A stretch of 6,707 bases of DNA. It comes from Clostridium sp. (GTDB lineage Bacteria > Bacillota_A > Clostridia > Lachnospirales > Lachnospiraceae). The stretch is from positions 1 through 6,707 of the forward strand of contig JAMPAW010000176.1 in assembly GCA_023666975.1 (NCBI GenBank), written 5' to 3'. The notes beneath the pieces are model-generated. The model saw only the letters and a list, made by a program, of their open reading frames with translations, searched no databases and had not been told where the DNA came from. Positions 1 to 5,423 of the stretch are shown here, one piece after another (the stretch's first letter is position 1; each line of letters starts with the position of its first letter). Both the position numbers and the translations under genes were made by a program.

Positions 1-8
1 ACACAGAT

Positions 9-392
9 ATGGAGATGTGTTATGACGGGGCATTGGTAATGCCCAGCAGTTATGCAGTGATGGACGAAGAGGAAATGATGTATGTGGAAGGAGGAATGAA
101 TGGAACAACTAAAACAAGAGAAGACAGAATATGTGTTGCATCTTTTATTGCGGCATCTGCAGTTGCACTAGGCAGATTAACATTTAAAGCTTTCAAATTG
201 CTTGCAAAAACTGCTTGTTCAGCAGTATTAGCATTTTTTGGATGTATAGGTTCAGCAGCTTTATTAGCTGCAACAGCTTATGAGGGGACGTTAGCAGCTA
301 TTGCATCTGGATATGCTTCTAGAAATAAGAACTATTCATATAAGTGTTACGGGTTTGGTACTTTTTCTTTATATACGATGGTTAAAGCATAG
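9..392 (+). CDS. double-glycine leader peptide (bacteriocin-like)
   Basis: Small peptide precursor, probably exported by an ABC transporter with a C39 peptidase domain that cuts after a Gly-Gly pair. Counting back from Gly28-Gly29, Met18 is at -12, Asp19 at -11, Glu22 at -8, Met23 at -7 and Val26 at -4. This matches the known LSxxELxxIxGG leader pattern with conservative changes, ending YVEGG. The predicted mature part (residues 30-127, 98 aa) is longer than most class II bacteriocins. It has a charged start, a long Ala-rich hydrophobic stretch (about 42-103), an aromatic-rich tail and four cysteines (42, 70, 79, 113). The start is uncertain: the reading frame stays open to the window edge, no ribosome site is visible, and Met3 or an upstream start is possible. 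The leader call is strong. Antimicrobial activity is inferred, and a signalling peptide is an alternative. No transporter gene is in the window. Confidence 0.72.
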   Translation: MEMCYDGALVMPSSYAVMDEEEMMYVEGGMNGTTKTREDRICVASFIAASAVALGRLTFKAFKLLAKTACSAVLAFFGCIGSAALLAATAYEGTLAAIASGYASRNKNYSYKCYGFGTFSLYTMVKA

Positions 393-434
393 GCTATATG
401 AAAAGAACATGTAAATGCACTTGATACAAATGAC

Positions 435-476
435 TTAAGCGAGAGGTATGGGTGATAATCCATATCTCTTACTTAA
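435..476 (+). terminator. long imperfect hairpin after the peptide gene
   Basis: Arms 435-451 and 460-476 pair over 17 positions with one C-A mismatch and two G-U pairs, around an 8-base loop. The stem lies 43 bases after the peptide stop codon. It is followed by an A-rich stretch rather than a run of T, so it is not a textbook intrinsic terminator. It could be a weak terminator, an RNA 3'-end stabiliser or a processing site that separates expression of the peptide gene from the genes downstream. Confidence 0.4.
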
Positions 477-518
477 AAACAATAAAAATCTGTTAAGTAT
501 TCTTATCAAATTAATATA

Positions 519-524
519 TATAAT
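519..524 (+). promoter_or_regulatory. possible -10 element for the membrane-protein gene
   Basis: A perfect TATAAT lies 28 bases before the preferred ATG at 552. No good -35 hexamer sits 16-18 bases upstream; the closest, TTAAGT at 493-498, is 20 bases away and weak. The surroundings are so AT-rich that a chance match is quite likely. Confidence 0.25.
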
Positions 525-551
525 ATTGTGTTTGAGATTAAAGAGGATCGT

Positions 552-848
552 ATGGGAAGAAAAATATTTGGTAAAATTTGTGGTATACTCGCATTGTTAG
601 CACCATTTTGGCAATTTTTGATTCGGAAAATATATATATTAATAGGCTTCAGTTCCGACATATATATATTGTTATGTATTAGCAGTGTAATATTATGTTT
701 TATTGCATTAATAGCATCAGTTATAATCGATATAAAAAGTTTCAAAGCGGAGGAACAAGTCTCATCAAGAAATAAATTACTAATATATGGTGCAATAGTG
801 TTAGGAGCAATAATGTTTCTAATTGTATATAGTTTTGCGCGGAGGTAG
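552..848 (+). CDS. small three-helix membrane protein, candidate immunity protein
   Basis: A 98-residue hydrophobic protein that I do not recognise as a named family. It has three likely membrane segments at about residues 9-33, 37-59 and 76-95. A polar loop (60-75) joins the last two and the protein ends in Arg-Arg. I chose ATG 552 because AGAGGA (542-547) sits 4 bases upstream. A GTG at 528 in the same frame would add eight residues (106 aa) but has no ribosome site. The gene follows a double-glycine peptide gene, and many bacteriocin immunity proteins are small, multi-helix membrane proteins encoded right after the peptide, so immunity is a reasonable guess. Its stop codon touches the start of the next gene, so the two are probably translated together; it could instead be an accessory partner of that surface protein. 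Confidence 0.6.
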   Translation: MGRKIFGKICGILALLAPFWQFLIRKIYILIGFSSDIYILLCISSVILCFIALIASVIIDIKSFKAEEQVSSRNKLLIYGAIVLGAIMFLIVYSFARR

Positions 849-2516
849 ATGTATATGCAAAAGATAAATAGAGAAAAGAAATATATTTCCGTTATTTTAT
901 CCCTGTGTCTGTGCTTTTGCCAGTTACCGAGTACAGCAATTCATACCTATGCAGCGGAATATACGCAATCGGTAGTAGTTCAGGAGATAGATTTGGGGGA
1001 TTACCAGTCACAAATGACCGTAGGGGAAAAACAGCTGCTTAGTGTAACGATTTTACCAGAGGAGGCAGCGGGACAGGCGATAACCTATTCATCTAGTGAT
1101 CCCAGTGTGGCTAAGATAAATGGCATGGGCCGTATCACTGCCCTGAAGGAAGGGGTAACAGAAATTGTCGTGAGCTGTGGAGGAGTTTCTGAAAAATTTG
1201 GGGTGACTGTAGTAAACTCCCAGGTGGCAGTCCGTGATATTGATTTGGGAGATTGTCCCAAAGAGCTTGAAATAGGGGCTTCCCAGCTTTTGAGTGTTAC
1301 GATCATACCAGAGGAGGCTTCGGGAGCAAAGATTACTTATCAGTCTGGTAACACCGATATTGCTACCGTAAATGAGATTGGACGTGTAACGGGAGTGAAA
1401 GAGGGAACAGTAACCATTACGGTTTCCAGTGGAGGTGTACAGAAAGATTTCAAGCTGAAAGTCGTGAAGGCAAAAAGTGAGGAAATTCCGGTAACGGATA
1501 TTGAAATAGCAGACTATGAAGAGGAACTGGAGGTTGATAAAACCATGACACTATCTGTTACAGTACTTCCCTCGGATGCCACGGATGCTGCTGTCAAATA
1601 TGTATCCTCAAATGAAAAGATAGCGACCGTGAACTCTTCCGGCGAGGTAAAAGGAATTGCACAGGGAGATGTGACGATTACGGTTTCAGCAGGCGCGGTC
1701 ACCAAGACAGTAAAACTGAAGGTGAAAGTGGCAACCTCGCAGATTGAAATGGACACTACTTATCTGGTGCTGCAGCCGGGGGAGAGCCACCAATTGACAG
1801 CAAAGGTAATTCCGGCAGAGGCAGACCAGCAGATTACGTATGAATCAATGGAACCAGAAATTGTTTCCGTTACAACAGGAGGACTGGTTACGGCAAACCA
1901 GTGCGGAACGGGAACGATTCTTGTAAAAAACGGAGATACCAGCACTGCAGTAACAATAATTGTTGATTTAATGGAAAAAGAAGAAAGCGAGCAGGAACAA
2001 GAAGATTACAGGGAGAAGACAGAAGAATATGAGCATGAGATTTATGCAAAAGATTATCCGTTAGTGGACTCTGATATGTTGAAATATTTTTACGAGCATA
2101 ACGAAAATTTGACTGTATATGGTTCGGGATATACGATAAAGGTAAATGGAGGGGAAATCAAAAACTGGGAAAATGAATTGTATACAGAACTTGCATTAGA
2201 GAAAGAGGAGCAGGGAACCGCTTTTGAATTAAACTGTGGTAAAAACATATGCGGAAGCGTTTTGATACAGTTTGATAAAGAAGTTCTTTCCGGGAAATAT
2301 GTATATCTATATAATACATCAAAGGGAAAATATGAGCTGCTAAAGGGGCAGGATGTCGGTTCTATGCGATTGGATACGGAGGGAAAATATCTTGTAACAG
2401 AAAAGAAGCTGCCGGACGGAAAAGGCGGTCTTATCTTATTTGTTATGGCAATCGTTGTTGTGATAATTTTGCTGGGTGTCTATATAGCAGTAAAGAAAAA
2501 GTATTGGTTTTGGTGA
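849..2516 (+). CDS. secreted membrane-anchored protein with four Big_2 Ig-like repeats
   Basis: A 555-residue surface protein. Residues 1-36 form a signal peptide: a basic start (K5 to K11), a hydrophobic core (about 13-30), and likely cleavage after Ala35-Ala36. Four bacterial Ig-like Big_2 domains follow at about 43-122, 126-206, 214-294 and 298-374. Each has the family pattern of an SVT-x-x-P or similar strand, then 'xSS/SxxxxxAxVNxxGxVTGxxxG' spacing and a TITVS-like strand. An acidic linker (375-400) leads to an unassigned, probably beta-rich domain (401-520). Residues 527-547 are a membrane helix, followed by KKK and an aromatic end. An LPDGK motif precedes the helix but is not a true LPxTG sortase signal. 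GGAGG at 841-845 is 3 bases from ATG 849 and 9 from ATG 855, so the start may be Met3. The gene directly abuts the upstream membrane-protein gene. Big_2 domains are known from adhesins and cell-surface proteins; the ligand here is unknown. Confidence 0.85.
   Translation: MYMQKINREKKYISVILSLCLCFCQLPSTAIHTYAAEYTQSVVVQEIDLGDYQSQMTVGEKQLLSVTILPEEAAGQAITYSSSDPSVAKINGMGRITALKEGVTEIVVSCGGVSEKFGVTVVNSQVAVRDIDLGDCPKELEIGASQLLSVTIIPEEASGAKITYQSGNTDIATVNEIGRVTGVKEGTVTITVSSGGVQKDFKLKVVKAKSEEIPVTDIEIADYEEELEVDKTMTLSVTVLPSDATDAAVKYVSSNEKIATVNSSGEVKGIAQGDVTITVSAGAVTKTVKLKVKVATSQIEMDTTYLVLQPGESHQLTAKVIPAEADQQITYESMEPEIVSVTTGGLVTANQCGTGTILVKNGDTSTAVTIIVDLMEKEESEQEQEDYREKTEEYEHEIYAKDYPLVDSDMLKYFYEHNENLTVYGSGYTIKVNGGEIKNWENELYTELALEKEEQGTAFELNCGKNICGSVLIQFDKEVLSGKYVYLYNTSKGKYELLKGQDVGSMRLDTEGKYLVTEKKLPDGKGGLILFVMAIVVVIILLGVYIAVKKKYWFW
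975..1970 (+). repeat. four tandem Big_2 domain repeats
   Basis: The segments are about 975-1214, 1224-1466, 1488-1730 and 1740-1970. The first two are the most alike, sharing the peptide words IDLGD, QLLSVTI and PEEA and near-identical DNA around 1060 and 1308. The third is more diverged and the fourth most of all. This pattern fits stepwise internal duplication, with units 1 and 2 the most recent copies. Confidence 0.8.
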
Positions 2517-2960
2517 TGAGGCGAGATGAAATATGTTGAGTAAAGCGATATGTCTTGCTTAGAGCGGTTTATTCATATGCATTAGCAAATTTAAATATGC
2601 TGTAAATGAGGTAGATTGTCTGGTAAGAAAATATCAAAGCCACAGTAGTTGTGCAATGGGAAGGCTTTGTCCAGGTGATCGACAAGGTCGGTAATCATGG
2701 AAAAACATTCGCATTTCGTCATAATAAAGGATTAAATCATGGCATGGTTGGAAAATCTTTTCAACTAATATGTGAGTATTCTTGAAGGGAAGATAAATAA
2801 AGGTTCAGGAAAAGGAATCACAAAACTTGGCAACAGGTTGTGAAGTAAAAAGCCGGATGTCTTGGATGATTTCTTGACGGTAGATAGCAATCAGTTCCTT
2901 TCGGTATAGTGGGTTTGATGGCTTAATTATATCATTTGGAGCGGGTTGTTACTATAAATA

Positions 2961-2977
2961 CAGAACCAAAGGTTCTG
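2961..2977 (+). repeat. perfect 7-bp inverted repeat, 3-base loop
   Basis: CAGAACC and GGTTCTG flank AAA. No T run follows, so it is not a standard terminator. It lies 101 bases before the DUF4062 gene and may be an operator, an RNA hairpin in its leader, or part of an old mobile-element end. Confidence 0.5.
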
Positions 2978-2996
2978 GGAGTAATGACAAGATTTA

Positions 2997-3019
2997 CTAT
3001 GCTTCGCAAGCTCGCATAG
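2997..3019 (+). repeat. 6-bp inverted repeat with a competing inner stem
   Basis: CTATGC (2997-3002) pairs with GCATAG (3014-3019) around 11 bases. An alternative inner stem, GCTT with AAGC (3001-3004 and 3008-3011), cannot form together with all of the outer one. It sits 20 bases after the previous inverted repeat and 58 bases before the DUF4062 start, and may belong to that gene's leader. Confidence 0.35.
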
Positions 3020-3063
3020 ATACTGTATTTGTGGAGTTTTGTACATGGCTAGTAGGTAAGAGT

Positions 3064-3070
3064 AAAGGAG
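3064..3070 (+). promoter_or_regulatory. ribosome binding site fixing a GTG start
   Basis: AAAGGAG lies 7 bases before GTG 3078. An overlapping ATG at 3076 opens a different frame that stops after 16 codons, so the ribosome site and frame length together select the GTG. Confidence 0.75.
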
Positions 3071-3077
3071 TGGTAAT

Positions 3078-4619
3078 GTGGATAAAAGGTATCAAGTTTT
3101 TGTTAGTTCAACTTATAACGATTTAGTAAATGAGAGAAAGGAGGCAACACAAGCCATATTAAAATGCGATTGTTTTCCTGCCGGAATGGAACTGTTCCCT
3201 GCTACAAATAAAAAGCAGTGGAGTGTAATTAAACAGGTAATTGATGATAGTGATTTTTATCTTCTGATTATAGCTGGAAGATATGGTTCATTAGGAATTG
3301 ATGATTCTGGTAAAAAAGTTGGTTATACAGAAATGGAATTTGATTATGCATTATCACAGGGGAAACCCATTATTGCAATGTTGCATCGATCTCCTGAGAA
3401 CTTATCAGCAAAATTGACCGAAAAAACAGAAGTTAATATAAAACGTTTAGAAAAATTTCGAGATAAGGCTATGTCTGGTCGTATGGTTGCATTCTGGGAG
3501 AATAAAGATCAGTTGAATAGCGAAATTCTTAACAGTCTGCATAAGATGATAAGTAGCACACCAGAGGCAGTAGGTTGGATTAAAGCGGATACTATATCAA
3601 GGGAAAACAATGCAGAAAATTCTAAGCCATTACTGATAATGGAAGGACTTAAGGCTATTGACAATGTTGAGGATAAAATCAATTATTTGCAAGAATATCA
3701 GTATAAAGAATTAAGGGAATGCTTTGAAGACAAAAAATTTATTAAAGAGTTTGCCGATTTTATTAATATCAATCAGTCAAGTGATATAATTTGTAATGCT
3801 ATTGAATTGCTTCCAGTTAGTATGGACTATAAAGCAAAAAGGTTATTAACGAATATGCTTGATTTAAAATCTTTGTTTTTTGCGCAGTGTAAGGATGGTA
3901 AAATTCAAGGTACTAAATTATCAGATGCTATTGTTGAACTTTTGATTTTCTTGGAGGAGTATTCATTAGATTATTCGGAACCAGTACTTAATTTCCTAAA
4001 AGCAGGAAATTTCTCTCCAGATCAGAAAAGCAGATATATGAGGTATATAAGTAATAGCAGATGTTATTTTGATCAGAAGAAAAGAAAGAGTTTGGTTGAA
4101 TATATTGTACAGGAAATGGTTAATACGCACAGATTATTATCTATAAATGATTTATGCCATCTTTTAGTAAGCACTTGCTATACTGAAGATGCATTTGTTG
4201 AGGTTTATAATGTATTTATAAATAATGATAAAGTTATACAAAGAGAAATAATTAATAATATTTTTCAATACTGTGGATCAGATATGGATATATCTACTCC
4301 TCGGATACTCAGGATGTTTTTTGATATGTCTGAGAAAGTTTTATCATGGGATGATGACAGAATAAAGGTTGACTGGCTGTTATATTGTCTTTTTACTCGA
4401 ACATATGATATCTTTACAGTAGATGAGGTATGTAGCAAGGTACAGGAATTTAATGACGATGTGTTCTATATGTTTTTTTGGAAATTAGGTTATGGGGAAT
4501 TTGGATGGGGTGCAGAAGAAGGCTATGATTTAGACGATGAAGAAAAACATCGTATAACCCAGATTATAGAGAACAGGCATCATCCTAGAGGGAAAAAACT
4601 ATTAGAGCATTTGGGGTGA
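3078..4619 (+). CDS. DUF4062 domain protein, possible defence-related
   Basis: A 513-residue soluble protein. The N-terminal part (about 5-103) fits DUF4062: VFVSST at 7-12, DL-x-x-ER at 15-20, a PAGME turn at 34-38, a hydrophobic strand then GRYGSLG at 67-73, and GYTEMEFDYA at 82-91 followed by GKPIIAML at 95-102. In known proteins this domain is an N-terminal module, often attached to NACHT-type or repeat domains in NLR-like proteins of bacteria and animals; its activity is not firmly established. No Walker A motif of the GxxxxGK[S/T] form is present, so an ATPase core seems absent. Residues about 180-513 are Leu, Ile and Phe rich with many charged residues, suggesting an alpha-helical repeat or sensor region that I cannot assign. 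The gene starts at GTG with a good ribosome site. It stands alone between a gene-poor stretch and a HicB-like gene. A role in phage defence is inference. Confidence 0.8.
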   Translation: MDKRYQVFVSSTYNDLVNERKEATQAILKCDCFPAGMELFPATNKKQWSVIKQVIDDSDFYLLIIAGRYGSLGIDDSGKKVGYTEMEFDYALSQGKPIIAMLHRSPENLSAKLTEKTEVNIKRLEKFRDKAMSGRMVAFWENKDQLNSEILNSLHKMISSTPEAVGWIKADTISRENNAENSKPLLIMEGLKAIDNVEDKINYLQEYQYKELRECFEDKKFIKEFADFININQSSDIICNAIELLPVSMDYKAKRLLTNMLDLKSLFFAQCKDGKIQGTKLSDAIVELLIFLEEYSLDYSEPVLNFLKAGNFSPDQKSRYMRYISNSRCYFDQKKRKSLVEYIVQEMVNTHRLLSINDLCHLLVSTCYTEDAFVEVYNVFINNDKVIQREIINNIFQYCGSDMDISTPRILRMFFDMSEKVLSWDDDRIKVDWLLYCLFTRTYDIFTVDEVCSKVQEFNDDVFYMFFWKLGYGEFGWGAEEGYDLDDEEKHRITQIIENRHHPRGKKLLEHLG

Positions 4620-4727
4620 TGAAGAAGAGTCCTAGGTGCTTGCATTTTGTCCTGATGATTGCTAAAATAAAATCAATGAAACATTTTTGTATTATCTAAG
4701 TTCCGTGGCATGAGAGGAGTGTTGTTT

Positions 4728-4766
4728 ATGAAGAAAAAGATTTTATTTAGTAATCAATGCTCATGA
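4728..4766 (+). CDS. possible 12-codon mini-ORF before hicB-like gene
   Basis: ATG 4728 is preceded by GAGAGGAG (4712-4719) with an 8-base spacer, a very good ribosome site. The frame encodes MKKKILFSNQCS and stops at TGA 4764-4766, 21 bases before the next gene. It may be a leader peptide coupling translation into the HicB-like gene, or the surviving start of a deleted gene. The peptide resembles nothing I know, and it is not recognisably the start of HicA. The ribosome site is the only real evidence. Confidence 0.3.
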   Translation: MKKKILFSNQCS

Positions 4767-4787
4767 AAAATTATAAGGAGGTTCTCA

Positions 4788-5000
4788 ATGTCTAAATATT
4801 CTATGATTATGTCATGGTCGGAAGAAGATCAGGCCTATATTGTGTCGGTTCCTGAATTGCCTGGTTGTATGGCAGACGGAAATACACCAGAAGAAGCCGT
4901 TAAAAATGCAGAAATCATTATTCAGGAATGGATTGAAACAGCTTTAGAAGATGGAGAAGAGATACCAGAACCAAGGTTTTTGGATTCGATGTCAGTTTAG
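4788..5000 (+). CDS. HicB-family antitoxin-like protein, no HicA partner
   Basis: A 70-residue protein matching the short HicB-like antitoxin fold, a partly degraded RNase H-like fold. The start has the alternating strand pattern with SEEDQAYIVSVPELPGC (residues 11-27). Next comes the GNTPEEAVKNA helix (32-42), a helix with WIE, and a typical EIPEP ending near 58-62. In complete HicAB pairs HicB blocks HicA, a small RNA-cleaving toxin. No HicA gene lies on either side: the gap before is under 170 bases and the DNA after is the ilvB promoter. There is also no C-terminal DNA-binding domain, as in many solo copies, so it may be an orphan with another role. The start is fixed by AAGGAGG (4775-4781), 6 bases upstream. 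Confidence 0.85.
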   Translation: MSKYSMIMSWSEEDQAYIVSVPELPGCMADGNTPEEAVKNAEIIIQEWIETALEDGEEIPEPRFLDSMSV

Positions 5001-5059
5001 CGAGGTGAAAAAGATTACAGTTAGTAACGCACAAAAAGGCAACGAGAAAATTTATTCCA

Positions 5060-5088
5060 TTGACAAAAAAAGCAGCTTGTGATACGAT
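5060..5088 (+). promoter_or_regulatory. promoter of the ilvB leader, extended -10
   Basis: A perfect -35 TTGACA (5060-5065) is followed after exactly 17 bases by TACGAT (5083-5088). TGA precedes this hexamer, giving the TGn extended -10 form. Transcription should start near 5095, just before the T-box Stem I. This looks like a vegetative sigma-A type promoter, with control left to the T-box. Confidence 0.75.
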
Positions 5089-5329
5089 TCATTCATACAC
5101 AAATAAATGCGGTGATAAGGAGGAGTACCTATACTCCGAAGCAGGCAGAGAGAAGGCGGTTGGTGTAAGCCTTTTGTTTCGATATAGGGAAGTAGCCTTT
5201 GAGCAGTGAACCGAACGAAGCATCAGTCAGGCTTTCAGTAGACTTCAACGGAGTTCCCACCGTTACAGGGGAAGCAGTATTCAAGGCAGAAGCCTGCGTA
5301 TTGGCAGAGAGCAGAATGTAAGTTCTGAA

Positions 5330-5363
5330 TTTAGGTGGTAACGCGGATGTGATTCGTCCTAAA
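5330..5363 (+). promoter_or_regulatory. T-box antiterminator
   Basis: TTTAGG (5330-5335) pairs with CCTAAA (5358-5363), enclosing the T-box bulge TGGTAACGCGG. The right arm is shared with the terminator stem, so the two structures exclude each other. An uncharged tRNA end bound to the bulge would stabilise this form and allow transcription of ilvB. Confidence 0.85.
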
Positions 5364-5394
5364 CTGATTATAACAATCGGTTTAGGACTTTTTT
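5356..5394 (+). terminator. T-box intrinsic terminator
   Basis: A 14-base-pair stem (5356-5369 with 5375-5388) has a single G-U pair and a 5-base loop ATAAC, followed by TTTTTT (5389-5394). It forms when charged tRNA fails to stabilise the antiterminator, stopping transcription 29 bases before the ilvB start codon. Confidence 0.92.
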
Positions 5395-5423
5395 CATGTT
5401 TAGCTTAAAAGGAGGAGTGTGCA

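Larger units (their letters stand above)
2517..3077. other. 561-base stretch without an intact gene; possible gene relic
   Basis: No reading frame here has a convincing start, ribosome site and length. On the minus strand the frame covering 2637-2948 is open for about 104 codons apart from one TGA at 2805-2807, and has no good start. A second minus-strand frame (2591-2722) starts with ATG and gives 43 residues, without a ribosome site. On the plus strand, 2627-2782 is open for 52 codons without an early start. I recognise none of the translations. The best reading is decayed coding DNA, perhaps from an old insertion, but chance openness cannot be excluded. The right end holds two hairpins and the ribosome site of the next gene. 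No T-tailed terminator follows the Big_2 gene. Confidence 0.4.
5096..5394 (+). promoter_or_regulatory. T-box riboswitch, valine specifier (GTA)
   Basis: This leader RNA binds a matching tRNA and continues transcription only when the tRNA is uncharged. Stem I base: TGC (5108-5110) pairs with GCA (5203-5205), followed by a k-turn-like GA/GA region. AAGG (5117-5120) pairs with CCTT (5196-5199). The specifier loop has AGTA (5124-5127) opposite GAA (5189-5191), capped by the perfect stem CCTATA/TATAGG (5128-5133 with 5183-5188). The triplet after GAA is GTA (5192-5194), a valine codon followed by a purine. The distal part includes a GCAGAGAG segment and the stem AAGGC/GCCTT with a GGTTGGTG-type loop. 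The Stem IIA/B pseudoknot is AACGG/CCGTT (5247-5251, 5260-5264) with TTCCC/GGGAA (5254-5258, 5269-5273). The T-box AGGTGGTAACGCGG is at 5333-5346; its TGGT should pair with an ACCA tRNA end. Valine sensing fits the downstream acetolactate synthase gene. Confidence 0.92.

Noticed and set aside
90..98. Internal start at ATG 96 behind GGAGG
   Set aside because: GGAGG only one base from the ATG is too close, and it is simply the Gly-Gly codons of the leader.
626..674. Repeated ATATATATATT blocks
   Set aside because: They encode Ile-Tyr-Ile stretches in membrane helices; low-complexity coding sequence rather than a regulatory repeat.
506..745. 79-residue minus-strand frame
   Set aside because: Runs antisense through the small membrane-protein gene, with no supporting ribosome site; an AT-rich shadow.
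1085..1945. Three minus-strand frames across the Big_2 gene
   Set aside because: Shadows of the repeat-coding strand; the plus-strand frame has a signal peptide and recognisable domains.
2409..2429. Possible sortase signal LPDGK before the membrane helix
   Set aside because: The required LPxTG threonine and glycine are not in place; only the general layout of motif, helix and basic tail is similar, so a simple membrane anchor is more likely.
3294..3317. Walker-A-like GIDDSGKK in the DUF4062 protein
   Set aside because: Lys replaces the required Ser or Thr after GK, and it lies in a loop inside the DUF4062 domain.
5005..5082. 25-residue plus-strand frame starting GTG, MKKITVSN...
   Set aside because: No usable ribosome site, and it runs through the -35 element and ends within the extended -10 element of the ilvB promoter.
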